DNA of 64,000 nucleotides from Agromyces sp. H66. Its GTDB lineage: Bacteria; Actinomycetota; Actinomycetes; Actinomycetales; Microbacteriaceae. Numbering within the stretch: the stretch's first letter is position 1; every line of letters begins with the position of its first letter. Below the pieces are notes generated by a model. That model saw nothing but the letters and a program-made list of their open reading frames with translations. It ran no database searches and was not told where the DNA came from. Made by a program: the position numbers and the translations under genes. The stretch covers positions 1 to 64,000 of the forward strand of contig NZ_SJZG01000008.1 in the NCBI RefSeq assembly GCF_004959775.1, written 5' to 3'. Positions 7,479 through 15,994 of this stretch are shown piece after piece.

Positions 7479-7843
7479 ATGGCCGCGAAGTGGATCGAGA
7501 CCCTCACGGGCTCGCTGGAGCAGAAGAAGCAGTACAAGCAGTACAAGGCGCGCGTCGAGGCGCTCCCCGAGCCGTACCGGGCCGCTGCGAAGGCGTTCGA
7601 CCGGTACTTCATGTACTACGGGGGCATCACCGACGGCGACACCATGGTCAAGATGCTCGGCGACTCCGCCGACCTCTGGGAGCGCGCCGCCGTCGACGGC
7701 ACGCCCGTGAGCGCCATCGTCGGCGACGACCCGGTCGAGTTCGCCGAGACGTTCACGCAGGCCTACGGCGGCAGGCAGTGGATCGACAAGGAGCGCGCAC
7801 GCCTCACGAAGGCGATCGCCGAGGCAGAGAAGGAGGAGCGGAA

Positions 7844-7847
<4 letters not shown>
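7479..7847 (+). CDS. DUF1048 family protein
   Basis: A 122-residue, mostly helical, highly charged protein (KKQYKQYKARVEALPEPYRAAAKAFDRYFMYYGG) of the DUF1048 family, a group of unknown function usually encoded between a PadR gene and an ABC exporter, as here. No signal peptide or membrane segment. ATG 7479 follows GAAGGAGAG; GTG 7473, overlapping the padR stop, is the alternative. Its stop overlaps the next gene (GTGA). Confidence 0.85.
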
Positions 7848-8679
<832 letters not shown>

Positions 8680-8683
<4 letters not shown>

Positions 8684-9444
8684 CCACGCACGTCCTCGGC
8701 GACACCGGCATCCTCACCGGTCGCTCGCTCCGCCACATCCTCCGCAGCCCCGACACGATCATCACCACCGCGGTCACCCCGATCGCGCTGATGCTGCTCT
8801 TCGTGTACGTGCTCGGCGGCGCGATCAACACCGGATCCGACGAGTCGTACGTCAACTACATGCTCCCCGGCATCCTGCTCATCACGATCGCGTCGGGCAT
8901 CGCGTACACCGCGTACCGGCTGTTCCTCGACATGCAGGGCGGCATCTTCGAACGCTTCCAGTCCATGCCGATCGCGAGGTCGAGCGTGCTCTGGGGCCAC
9001 GTGCTCACCTCGCTGGTCTCGAACCTGATCTCGGTCGCGATCGTCATCGGCGTCGCGCTGATCATGGGGTTCCGCACCGGGGCGTCCGTGGGCGCCTGGC
9101 TGGCGGTCGCCGGCATCCTGATCCTGTTCACGCTCGCGCTGACCTGGCTCGCCGTGATCGCGGGCCTCTCGGCGAAGACGGTCGACGGTGCGAGCGCGTT
9201 CAGCTACCCGCTGATCTTCCTGCCGTTCATCAGCTCGGCCTTCGTTCCCACCGATTCCATGCCCGGCCCGGTCGCCTGGTTCGCCGAGAACCAGCCCGTG
9301 ACGTCGATCGTGAACACGATCCGAGCCCTGTTCGCCGGAGATCCCGTCGGCAGTGAGATCTGGATCGCCCTCGCCTGGATCGTCGGCATCTTCGTCGTCG
9401 CCTACGCATTCGCGATCGCGGCCTACCGCCGCAAGATCAGCTGA
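8680..9444 (+). CDS. ABC-2 type transporter permease (DrrB-like)
   Basis: A 254-residue membrane subunit partnering the preceding ATPase. It has about six hydrophobic segments, starting near residues 27-47 (TIITTAVTPIALMLLFVYVLG) and ending near 230-248. The conserved PLIFLPFISSAFVPTDSMPG loop before the last helices is characteristic of DrrB/ABC-2 permeases. ATGA overlap with the ATPase indicates coupled translation. A strong hairpin follows at 9476-9516. Confidence 0.93.
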
Positions 9445-9475
9445 ACCGAGCGCTGCCGGAATGTCGCGACCGCGA

Positions 9476-9516
9476 CGATGCCGCCCGCTTCCCGTACTGG
9501 GAGGCGGGCGGCATCG
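9476..9516. terminator. Bidirectional terminator between convergent genes
   Basis: An 18-bp stem (CGATGCCGCCCGCTTCCC against GGGAGGCGGGCGGCATCG, one G/A mismatch) has a 5-base loop GTACT. It lies between the ABC permease stop and the TauE stop on the other strand, so it can serve both. Confidence 0.8.
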
Positions 9517-9532
9517 TCATGAGGCGGCGGGG

Positions 9533-10321
9533 TCAGCCGCCCGAGAAGAGGGCGACCAGCGCGGGCGCCTCCTGGAAGATGACGAACCCCCCGACGACGA
9601 GCACGAAGATGCCGAAGCCCTTGCGCAGCGCGGTCTCGGGGACCTTGCCCGCCAGCGCCGAGCCGATGAACGAACCGGCGATCGCCAACGCCGTGAAGGC
9701 GAGCACGACGGGCCAATCGAGCTGCACGCTGAAGAGGTAGCCGCCGAGGCCGGCGAACGACTTCATCGCGATGACCAGCAGTGACGTGCCGACCGCGACG
9801 GCCATGGGCAGTCCGCCCAGGAGGTTCAGGGCCGGCACGATGAGGAAGCCGCCGCCGGCACCGACGAGTCCGGTGGCGATGCCGACCGCGAACCCGTCGA
9901 GGATGATTCGCAGGACCGGGAGCCCGCGCTGCACCTCGCCGTGCGCCTCACCCCTCTTCTTGCGGCCGCGGATCATCGCGGTCGCCGTGGCGATCATCAT
10001 GATCGCGAACAGCACCATGAGGACGACGCCGGGGATGTACCCCCCGAGGATGCCGCCGAGGAACGCGCCGACCATCCCGGCGGCGCCGAAGATGAGGCCG
10101 GTCTTCCACCGCACCCGCCCGGCGCGGGCGTGCGAGAAGACGCTCACGGCGCTGGTGACCCCGACGATGAACAGGGATGCCGCGATCGCCTCCTTCGGGC
10201 CCATGCCGAGCACGTAGGTGAGGATCGGCACGGTGAGGATCGATCCGCCGCCGCCCATGAGTCCGAGCGACACCCCGACGAGCACCGCCAGGAGCAGCGC
10301 GATGACGAGTCCGATTTCCAT
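9533..10321 (-). CDS. TauE/SafE family sulfite/sulfur-anion exporter
   Basis: A 262-residue integral membrane protein with about eight helices. The two internal repeats begin GLMGGGGSILTVPIL and GLVGAGGGFLIVPALNLLGG, the hallmark of TauE/SafE permeases. Last gene of a four-gene reverse-strand set with a rhodanese, a persulfide dioxygenase-rhodanese and a zinc-ribbon protein. In related loci TauE exports sulfite or thiosulfate produced by persulfide oxidation. A hairpin at 10350-10380 separates it from the rhodanese gene and may lower its expression relative to the upstream genes. Confidence 0.92.
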   Translation of the reverse strand: MEIGLVIALLLAVLVGVSLGLMGGGGSILTVPILTYVLGMGPKEAIAASLFIVGVTSAVSVFSHARAGRVRWKTGLIFGAAGMVGAFLGGILGGYIPGVVLMVLFAIMMIATATAMIRGRKKRGEAHGEVQRGLPVLRIILDGFAVGIATGLVGAGGGFLIVPALNLLGGLPMAVAVGTSLLVIAMKSFAGLGGYLFSVQLDWPVVLAFTALAIAGSFIGSALAGKVPETALRKGFGIFVLVVGGFVIFQEAPALVALFSGG

Positions 10322-10349
10322 GTTCCGGCTTCCGTGGGGTGTTCAGCAG

Positions 10350-10380
10350 CGTGGCCCGCGACCGTGAGGTGCGGGCCACG
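10350..10380 (-). terminator. Intercistronic hairpin between rhodanese and TauE genes
   Basis: CGTGGCCCGC and GCGGGCCACG form a perfect 10-bp stem around 11 bases. It lies after the rhodanese stop and before the TauE start on the reverse strand. It could attenuate transcription or protect the upstream mRNA. Confidence 0.5.
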
Positions 10381-10401
10381 CCGGTGGGTTGAAGGTCGAG
10401 G

Positions 10402-10704
10402 TCACCGATCGACCGGAAGACCGGCCCGGAACCAGGCGATCATGCCGCCCTCCATGTTGTCGACGCGGAATCCGGCGGTCTTGAGGACCTCGGTCGCCTG
10501 GCGCGATCGGTTGCCCGACCGGCAGATCGCGATGACCGGCCGGGAGCGGTCGATCTCCGCCAGGCGTGACGCCAGCGTGCCGAGCGGGATGTTCCGGGCG
10601 CCAGGGACCATGCCCTCGGCGACCTCGTGGATCTCGCGCACGTCGATGAGCTGGTCGGCGCCGCCGAGGCGCTCCCTGACCTGTGCGATGGTGATGTCCG
10701 CCAT
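10402..10704 (-). CDS. Single-domain rhodanese
   Basis: A 100-residue cytoplasmic rhodanese that moves sulfane sulfur to or from thiols. LIDVREIHEVAEGMVPGARNIPLG is the conserved entry motif and AICRSGNRSRQAT the active-site loop with the persulfide-forming Cys. GGAGG precedes the ATG. It sits 9 bases after the persulfide dioxygenase gene, which suggests joint action on glutathione- or mycothiol-type persulfides (Actinobacteria use mycothiol; inference). Confidence 0.93.
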   Translation of the reverse strand: MADITIAQVRERLGGADQLIDVREIHEVAEGMVPGARNIPLGTLASRLAEIDRSRPVIAICRSGNRSRQATEVLKTAGFRVDNMEGGMIAWFRAGLPVDR

Positions 10705-10713
10705 GGTTGCCTC

Positions 10714-12150
10714 CTATGCAGCCTTCGAAACGGGGGATGCCTCGGTGACCGGCACGTTGCCGGGGACCCGGGTCCAGCCGAGGTAGGAGCCGTCGAGCTC
10801 CACGACGTCGTAGCCGGCGCGGCGCAGGGCGCTCGAGGCGACGCTGTTGCGCACGCCGCTCTGGCAGTAGGTGACGATGGTGCCGTGCTCGGGCAGCTCG
10901 TCGGTGTGCCACATCACGCGGCCGCCGCTGAGCTGGGCGGCGCCGGGAAGGTGCCCGTCGGCGTACTCGGTCTTGTTGCGCACGTCGAGCAGCAGGTCGT
11001 AGGCGAACCCGGGGAGCTCCTCGGGCTGCAGCAGCTTGGGTACGACCAGGTCGAGGCCATCGAGCGAGGTGATGAACCCGGTGACGGAGTCGATGCCGAC
11101 GCGCACCAGGTGGTCGCGCAGCTGCGTCGCCTCGTCCTCGTCGGCGGCCAGGAGCACGAGCGGGCGGTGCTCGACATCGGGGTCGACCACCCACGCCCCG
11201 TAGCTCGCCGCCTTGGCGATGCCGGGGATGTTCAGCGAGCGGGCCACGGTGCCCTCGTGGACGGCCGTGTTGTGCCGCGTGTCGACGAAGATGACCTCGT
11301 CGGCGTCGAGCTCGGCGCGCAGGCGCTCCGGCGTGTACTCGACGAGCTCGTCGACCGCGCCGATGACCGCCGGTCCGACCTTGTTCTGCACCTTCATGCG
11401 TGCGAAGTAGGCGTGCGCGTCGGGCTGGCCGCTGAGCAGCTCCTCGACGAAGCCCTGCTCGTCGTTGTTCCGCAGGTATCCGCTCCACCACGAGAACGAA
11501 CGCTCGTACCCGACGGTCGACGTGGGGATCGCGCCCAGCGCCTTGCCGCATGCGCTGCCCGAGCCGTGCGCGGGGAGCACCTGCACGTAGTCGGGCAGGG
11601 TGAGGAATCGGTCGCGCAGGCTCGCGAAGAGATCGCGTGCACCGCCGAAGCGCGTGTCGATGCCGCCCGCCGCCTCGTCGAGCAGGTCGGGTCGCCCGAG
11701 GTCGCCGACGAAGACGAAGTCGCCGGTGAGCATGAATCCGGGCTCGGCCGCCTGCGCGCCGTCGGTCACGAGGAACGACATGTGCTCGGGCGTGTGGCCC
11801 GGCGTGTGCACGGCCCGGACGGTGATGTTGCCGAGGGTGATCTCGTGGCCGTGCTTCATGCGCACGGCGTCGTCGAAGGCGGGGCCGTACGTCCAGTCGG
11901 GGCCACCCTCATCCGACACGTACATCGTCGCCCCGGTCCGCTCCGCCAGCTCCCGCGTGCCGGAGAGGTAGTCGGCGTGGATATGGGTCTCGGTGACCCC
12001 GGTGATCGTCATCCCGTTCTTGCGCGCGATCTCGAGGTAGACGTCGAGGTCGCGGCGCGGGTCGACGACGATCGCCTCGCCCTTCGCCTGGCAGCCGATG
12101 AAATAGCTGGCCTGGGCGAGGTCCTCGTCATAGATGCGTTCCAACAGCAT
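10714..12150 (-). CDS. CstB-like persulfide dioxygenase-rhodanese fusion
   Basis: A 478-residue protein in three parts. Residues 1-~240 are a metallo-beta-lactamase fold persulfide dioxygenase: the iron ligands are in THIHAD (His56, His58, Asp60), GHTPEH and TGDFVF, and LPAHGSGSACGK is also typical. Residues ~260-360 are a rhodanese homology domain with no Cys in the expected loop (inactive). Residues ~370-470 are an active rhodanese with YCQSG (Cys429). This order matches staphylococcal CstB, which converts persulfides to thiosulfate. It lies downstream of a zinc-ribbon gene and CsoR/CstR-type boxes, which fits sulfide-stress induction. Confidence 0.92.
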   Translation of the reverse strand: MLLERIYDEDLAQASYFIGCQAKGEAIVVDPRRDLDVYLEIARKNGMTITGVTETHIHADYLSGTRELAERTGATMYVSDEGGPDWTYGPAFDDAVRMKHGHEITLGNITVRAVHTPGHTPEHMSFLVTDGAQAAEPGFMLTGDFVFVGDLGRPDLLDEAAGGIDTRFGGARDLFASLRDRFLTLPDYVQVLPAHGSGSACGKALGAIPTSTVGYERSFSWWSGYLRNNDEQGFVEELLSGQPDAHAYFARMKVQNKVGPAVIGAVDELVEYTPERLRAELDADEVIFVDTRHNTAVHEGTVARSLNIPGIAKAASYGAWVVDPDVEHRPLVLLAADEDEATQLRDHLVRVGIDSVTGFITSLDGLDLVVPKLLQPEELPGFAYDLLLDVRNKTEYADGHLPGAAQLSGGRVMWHTDELPEHGTIVTYCQSGVRNSVASSALRRAGYDVVELDGSYLGWTRVPGNVPVTEASPVSKAA

Positions 12151-12186
12151 GTCAGCTCCTTGTCTCAGGTCCCGAGTGCTCGGGGT

Positions 12187-12372
12187 TCATCGGCCGAACA
12201 GGCGCGAGAAGAATCCCCCGCGCGCGGCCTCGGCGGCCTCGATCTCGGCCGGCGTGTGCGATCCGTCGCACCAGTCGGATGCCGCGACCATGCGCTTCAC
12301 GGACTGGACGTGCTGGCCGCAACCGGCCCACGTCGTCTTTCCGCACACGTGGCACTTCACTGGCTGGCACAT
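12187..12372 (-). CDS. Small zinc-ribbon protein, first gene of the sulfur operon
   Basis: A 61-residue protein with an N-terminal CHVCGKTTWAGCGQH segment (Cys-x2-Cys then Cys/His, a probable zinc site), a further Cys in WCDGSHT, and a basic C-terminus (GGFFSRLFGR). Small proteins of this type are often found beside rhodanese and metallo-beta-lactamase sulfur genes in Microbacteriaceae and Micrococcales; no biochemical role is known to me. It is the gene closest to the operator boxes at 12403-12442. Confidence 0.75.
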   Translation of the reverse strand: MCQPVKCHVCGKTTWAGCGQHVQSVKRMVAASDWCDGSHTPAEIEAAEAARGGFFSRLFGR

Positions 12373-12402
12373 CCGCCGACTCCGATCGTGACCGGGGTTT
12401 CC

Positions 12403-12442
12403 GATACCCCCGGGGTATCACTAATAATACCCCTAGGGTATC
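12403..12442 (-). promoter_or_regulatory. Two CsoR/CstR-type operator boxes
   Basis: ATACCCCCGGGGTAT at 12404-12418 (flanked by G and C to make a 17-bp palindrome) and ATACCCCTAGGGTAT at 12427-12441 are 23 bp apart and lie 31 bases before the zinc-ribbon start. ATACCC-n3-GGGTAT is the form recognised by CsoR-family repressors, including the persulfide sensor CstR. No csoR/cstR gene is in the window. The same box recurs at 59939. Confidence 0.8.
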
Positions 12443-12568
12443 CACTCCTGTCAAACCGGAGCGGTCTTCGGGTGGGGATCGGTGGAGTTCCGGATCCGCG
12501 GGGGCTCGACGAAGGTCCGCGTCCGCCCGATGCCGCAGGCCCGTGGTCGCGGACTCCCCCGGGTCGCC

Positions 12569-12628
12569 GGTCGCGCTCGAAGGCGACGGTCGCGCCGACC
12601 TCGGGCTACAGGTCGCGCTCGAAGGCGA
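12569..12628 (-). repeat. 18-bp direct repeat spanning the GNAT stop
   Basis: GGTCGCGCTCGAAGGCGA occurs at 12569-12586 and 12611-12628, 42 bp apart. The second copy encodes the last residues of the GNAT protein (AFERDL). The first copy, past the stop but in the same frame, would encode VAFERDR. It looks like a partial in-frame duplication of the gene end. Confidence 0.7.
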
Positions 12629-13079
12629 TCATGGTCGGACCGCCCTCGCCCTCGGTCCGGCGGAACCCGGCGGCCTCGTAGAGGCGCACGGCGAGCTGAT
12701 CGTCCTCGCTCGTGATCACGAAGGCGTAGTCGGCGCCCCGCTCACGCGCGACCCGCATGGCCTCGGTGATCAGCTCGCGGCCGAATCCCTTCCCCCGCTC
12801 ACTCGGCGCGACGTACAGCTCGGCCAGGTAGGCCTCGGGTGCAGGACCCCACACCGACGGCTGGACGCGCATCACCGCGACCCCGACGGCTTCGCCGGTC
12901 TCGGGCGCGCGGGCCAGCAGGACCGTGACCTGGTCGCCCGCGACCAGGTCTCCCAGCCGCACCGCCAGTTCTTCGGGCGAGGGCGTCGGTTCGTCGTACT
13001 CCTCGTTGAAGTCGTGCAGCAACTGCGCTGCGGCTGCCAGGCCGTCGCCACTCGAGCTCTCGGTCACCGTCTCGACCAT
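12606..13079 (-). CDS. GNAT family N-acetyltransferase
   Basis: A 157-residue acetyltransferase. LAELYVAPSERGKGFGRELITEAM is strand 4 plus the acetyl-CoA P-loop (R/Q-x-x-G-x-G/A as RGKGFG), and VRLYEAAGFRR is the C-terminal helix-strand motif. A longer frame to 13301 exists, but ATG 13079 has CGGAG in front and the extension would overlap the divergent MarR gene and its promoter. Substrate unknown. Confidence 0.85.
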   Translation of the reverse strand: MVETVTESSSGDGLAAAAQLLHDFNEEYDEPTPSPEELAVRLGDLVAGDQVTVLLARAPETGEAVGVAVMRVQPSVWGPAPEAYLAELYVAPSERGKGFGRELITEAMRVARERGADYAFVITSEDDQLAVRLYEAAGFRRTEGEGGPTMIAFERDL

Positions 13080-13160
13080 GTCTCCGATTCTGCCGTGGAA
13101 ACGCGCCTCGGACCACCGTGGCCGGCCGCCGTTCAGCGACCGGGCCGCCTCGACCGGCGG

Positions 13161-13196
13161 TTGACACGGGACATCCATTTTTGTTAAGTAGTTAAC
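13161..13196 (+). promoter_or_regulatory. Promoter and overlapping operator of marR
   Basis: TTGACA (13161-13166) with 17 bases to TTAAGT (13184-13189) is a plausible promoter. The palindrome GTTAAGTAGTTAAC (13183-13196) overlaps the -10 element and ends 3 bases before ATG 13200. Transcription would start at or next to the start codon, giving a leaderless or nearly leaderless mRNA repressed by its own product (inference). Confidence 0.55.
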
Positions 13197-13199
13197 ATC

Positions 13200-13655
13200 A
13201 TGGATGCCGCCACCGAACCCTCGCAACGCCTCGCGCTTGCGCTCCACCGCGCCACCGGCTTGGTCGACCGGGTCGCCGACGCGTACCTGCAGCCCGCGCA
13301 CGGCCTCAGCATCTCCATGTTCTCGGCGATGGTCGCCATCGACGCCGTCGGACCGGCACGGCAGAGCACCATCGCCCGTGCCCTCGACGTCACGCGCGCC
13401 GCCGTCACCCAGCGGCTGGTCGAACTCGTCTCGCGCGGACTGGTGGACGTGGTTCCCGATCCGCTCGACAGCCGAGCCAACCTCGTCTCGCTGAGCGAGT
13501 CCGGCCGACGCGTGCTGGCGGAGGCGTGGGCGGGGCTCGCCCGCTCCGACGACGGTCTCGAGCGCGGCGTGGATCTCACTGCGCTCCAGACCGCGCTCGA
13601 CGCGCTCATCGCGAACGCGGAGCGCTATCTCGCAGATCGGGAGGCGACACGATGA
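13200..13655 (+). CDS. MarR family transcriptional regulator
   Basis: A 151-residue winged-helix regulator. ARQSTIARALDVTRAAVTQRLVELVSRGLV is the helix-turn-helix and DPLDSRANLVSLSESG the wing, with dimerisation helices at both ends. No Cys is present, so direct thiol-based redox sensing is unlikely. It overlaps the next membrane-protein gene by ATGA and probably controls it. Confidence 0.9.
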   Translation: MDAATEPSQRLALALHRATGLVDRVADAYLQPAHGLSISMFSAMVAIDAVGPARQSTIARALDVTRAAVTQRLVELVSRGLVDVVPDPLDSRANLVSLSESGRRVLAEAWAGLARSDDGLERGVDLTALQTALDALIANAERYLADREATR

Positions 13656-14026
13656 GCGCCGTCGTCGCCGTGCTGGCCACGGTCATCCTCGCCGCGCTCG
13701 CCGTGCTCCAGGTGCTCGTGGCCGCCGGACGACCATACGGCCGACTCGTCTGGGGTGGGCAGCACGAGGTGCTGCCCACGCGGCTCCGGATCGGGAGCGC
13801 CGTGTCGGTCGTGCTCTACGCCGGGTTCGCGACGCTGCTGCTCTGGCGCGCCGGGCTGCTCTGGCCGGTGACGCCGGTCGTCGACGTCGCGACGTGGGTG
13901 CTGTTCGGGTACCTCGCACTGGGCGTCGTCGTGAACGCGATCTCTCGAAGCCGCGCCGAGCGCCTGGTGATGACTCCGGTCGCCGCCGTGCTCGCCGCGT
14001 GCGCGCTCGTGGTCGCCATCGGCTGA
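13652..14026 (+). CDS. Small four-helix membrane protein
   Basis: A 124-residue protein with hydrophobic segments near residues 3-24, 47-68, 75-97 and 105-123 and no catalytic motif. The RPYGRLVWGGQH loop after helix 1 is typical of a conserved actinobacterial membrane family of unknown function. ATGA overlap with marR suggests it is the regulator's target, perhaps a small efflux or membrane-stress protein (inference). Confidence 0.75.
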   Translation: MSAVVAVLATVILAALAVLQVLVAAGRPYGRLVWGGQHEVLPTRLRIGSAVSVVLYAGFATLLLWRAGLLWPVTPVVDVATWVLFGYLALGVVVNAISRSRAERLVMTPVAAVLAACALVVAIG

Positions 14027-14238
14027 CGCAATCCGCCGATCTCCGGCATCTGGAGCCTCGTCGAGGTGGACGCGCCCCCGTGCCTGCGCTACGTCCGCAC
14101 CTTGACCGGCGCGGCCGTGATGGCGCCCGGGTCCTTCCGTTGAACTGAAGTCCAGCGGCACGCCGGACGAACGTGCTCGTAGACTCCGAGCGTGCGCGGC
14201 CGATGACGGCGTGCGCGCCACCAGACCGGAAGAGGACG

Positions 14239-15615
14239 ATGATGACTTCGGAAAGCCTTGCGCACGCGATCGAGAGGGTCGGCAGCCCCGTCGAGCTGCT
14301 GCGCAACCAGAACTGGCCCGCCTTCACCTTCCCCGTCGCGCCCGAGTTCACGAACTGGCGCGACGAGCAGCGGGCATGGTCGACCTCCGTCGCGCTCATG
14401 GACCAGTCGCACCACATGACGCAGCTCTTCCTCGGCGGCTCCGACCTGATCGACCTGCTGTCGTCGATCTCGCCGAACACGTTCGCGACCTTCCGCGCCG
14501 GCGTCGCGAAGCAGCTCATCGCCGTGAACAAGGACGGCTACCTCATCGGCGACGGGATCCTGTTCTACAACTCCGACGATCGCGAGGGGCGCGTGCTCAT
14601 CGGGCACCACCTGCTCATCGACTGGGTGCGCTTCAACGTCGAGAAGGCCGAGGCCGCAGGCAAGGACGTGCATCACCGCCTCGAGGCGAACTCGCACATG
14701 CGCGGCGGCGTCGACCCGACCTTCTACCGCTACGAGTTGCAGGGACCCGAGGCGAACAGGGTGATGGAGAAGCTCTTCGGCGGGCCCGTGCCCGAGGTGA
14801 AGTTCTTCCACATCGCCGACTTCACGATCGCCGGCCGGCCCGTGAAGGCGCTGCGGCACGGCATGGCGGGCCAGCCGGGCTTCGAGTTCTATGGGCCGTG
14901 GGCCGACAACCAGGTCGTGCTCGACGCGATCATGGAGGCGGGCGAGGAGTTCGACATCCGGCGCGTCGGTGCCAAGGCGTACTCGTCGACCCCGCTGGAG
15001 TCGGGCTGGGTGCCGACGCCGTTCCCCGCGATCTTCGACGACGACTTCGCCGAGTACCGCGAGTGGCTGCCTGCCGCCCGAGCCGGCTCGATCGGCGGAT
15101 CGCTGACATCCGACGACATCCACGACTACTACATGACGCCGTTCGATCTCGGCCTCGGCCGCTCGGTCCGATTCGACCACGACTTCCACGGCCGCGAGGC
15201 GCTCGAGAAGATCGCCGCGGACCCGAAGCGCCGCAAGGTCACGCTGCTGTGGAACGCCGAGGATGTCGCCGACATCGTCAAGTCCCAGCTCGAGCCGGGC
15301 ACGCCGGCGAAGTTCCTCGACTTCCCGAAGGCCCGGTACGGCCTCTTCCAGATGGACGAGGTGCTGCAGGACGGCAAGCGGGTCGGCATCTCGACCGACG
15401 CGGGCTACGTCGCCTACGACCAGCTCTACATGTCGCTCGCCACCCTCGACGTCGAGATCCCCGACGGCGCGGTCGTCGAGGTCGTCTGGGGCGAGGATCC
15501 GATCTCGCGCAAGGACTCGGTCGACCGGCACCACCGCCAGGTGCGCATCCGGGCGACCGTGGCGCCCGCGCCGTTCCACGACTACGCGCGGTCGGTCTAC
15601 CGTGGGGTGGCCTGA
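14239..15615 (+). CDS. LigM/GcvT-family tetrahydrofolate-dependent O-demethylase or aminomethyltransferase
   Basis: A 458-residue folate-binding enzyme of the GcvT superfamily. The N-terminus (ELLRNQNWPAFTFPVAPEFTNWRDEQRAW), the segment MDQSHHMTQLF, and GLGRSVRFDHDFHGREAL resemble LigM/DesA, which move the methyl of vanillate or syringate to tetrahydrofolate. Size fits LigM (~470). ATG 14239 follows AGAGGA. No aromatic ring-cleavage, C1 (metF, fhs) or glycine-cleavage genes are nearby, so the substrate is open. A strong terminator follows at 15639. Confidence 0.75.
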   Translation: MMTSESLAHAIERVGSPVELLRNQNWPAFTFPVAPEFTNWRDEQRAWSTSVALMDQSHHMTQLFLGGSDLIDLLSSISPNTFATFRAGVAKQLIAVNKDGYLIGDGILFYNSDDREGRVLIGHHLLIDWVRFNVEKAEAAGKDVHHRLEANSHMRGGVDPTFYRYELQGPEANRVMEKLFGGPVPEVKFFHIADFTIAGRPVKALRHGMAGQPGFEFYGPWADNQVVLDAIMEAGEEFDIRRVGAKAYSSTPLESGWVPTPFPAIFDDDFAEYREWLPAARAGSIGGSLTSDDIHDYYMTPFDLGLGRSVRFDHDFHGREALEKIAADPKRRKVTLLWNAEDVADIVKSQLEPGTPAKFLDFPKARYGLFQMDEVLQDGKRVGISTDAGYVAYDQLYMSLATLDVEIPDGAVVEVVWGEDPISRKDSVDRHHRQVRIRATVAPAPFHDYARSVYRGVA

Positions 15616-15638
15616 GCCGACGGTCGCACGCCCGCCAC

Positions 15639-15677
15639 GAGCCGTCCGGGAGCTGTCGAACAGCTCTCGGACGGCTC
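15639..15677 (+). terminator. Terminator of the LigM-like gene
   Basis: GAGCCGTCCGGGAGCTGT and ACAGCTCTCGGACGGCTC form an 18-bp stem with one G-U pair and a 3-base loop, 23 bases after the stop. There is no T-tract. Confidence 0.8.
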
Positions 15678-15718
15678 GCTCGTCGCGCCCCTTCCCGGCC
15701 GTGACTTTTCCGCCCGCT

Positions 15719-15738
15719 GAAAGATCTTCAGATCTTTC
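15719..15738 (+). promoter_or_regulatory. Perfect A+T-rich palindrome upstream of pntA
   Basis: GAAAGATCT and AGATCTTTC are exact complements separated by TC. The element is far more A+T-rich than its surroundings and lies ~50 bases before a possible -10. A regulator-binding site for the transhydrogenase operon is inferred; no regulator gene is adjacent. Confidence 0.45.
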
Positions 15739-15994
15739 CATCTCCGGGGGCGCGATTCGGCACGAACTGCGAAATCTGCGACATACTCTGAACCACGTGC
15801 AGCTGCGCCCCGGCGCGGGACTCCCGAGCCGGCCGCGCCGCTGCACTCCGTGCACGAGGTGAACCCGAAGACGCCTCGCACCAGGGCGCATTCGCGCGCT
15901 CGAGGGGCGTATCGTTTCCGGCCAAGCCGCATGCACGCGCACAGCTGCAGGTCGCGTGGCCGACGACGGCTGCTTCGACGAGGAGGAGAACCAC

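Larger units (their letters stand above)
15616..15994. other. Intergenic region before pntA
   Basis: About 380 bases without a convincing gene. It holds the terminator at 15639-15677, the palindrome at 15719-15738 and a possible -10 element (TACTCT, near 15784). The remainder would be a roughly 200-base leader of pntA. Short open frames here show no family resemblance. Confidence 0.5.
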
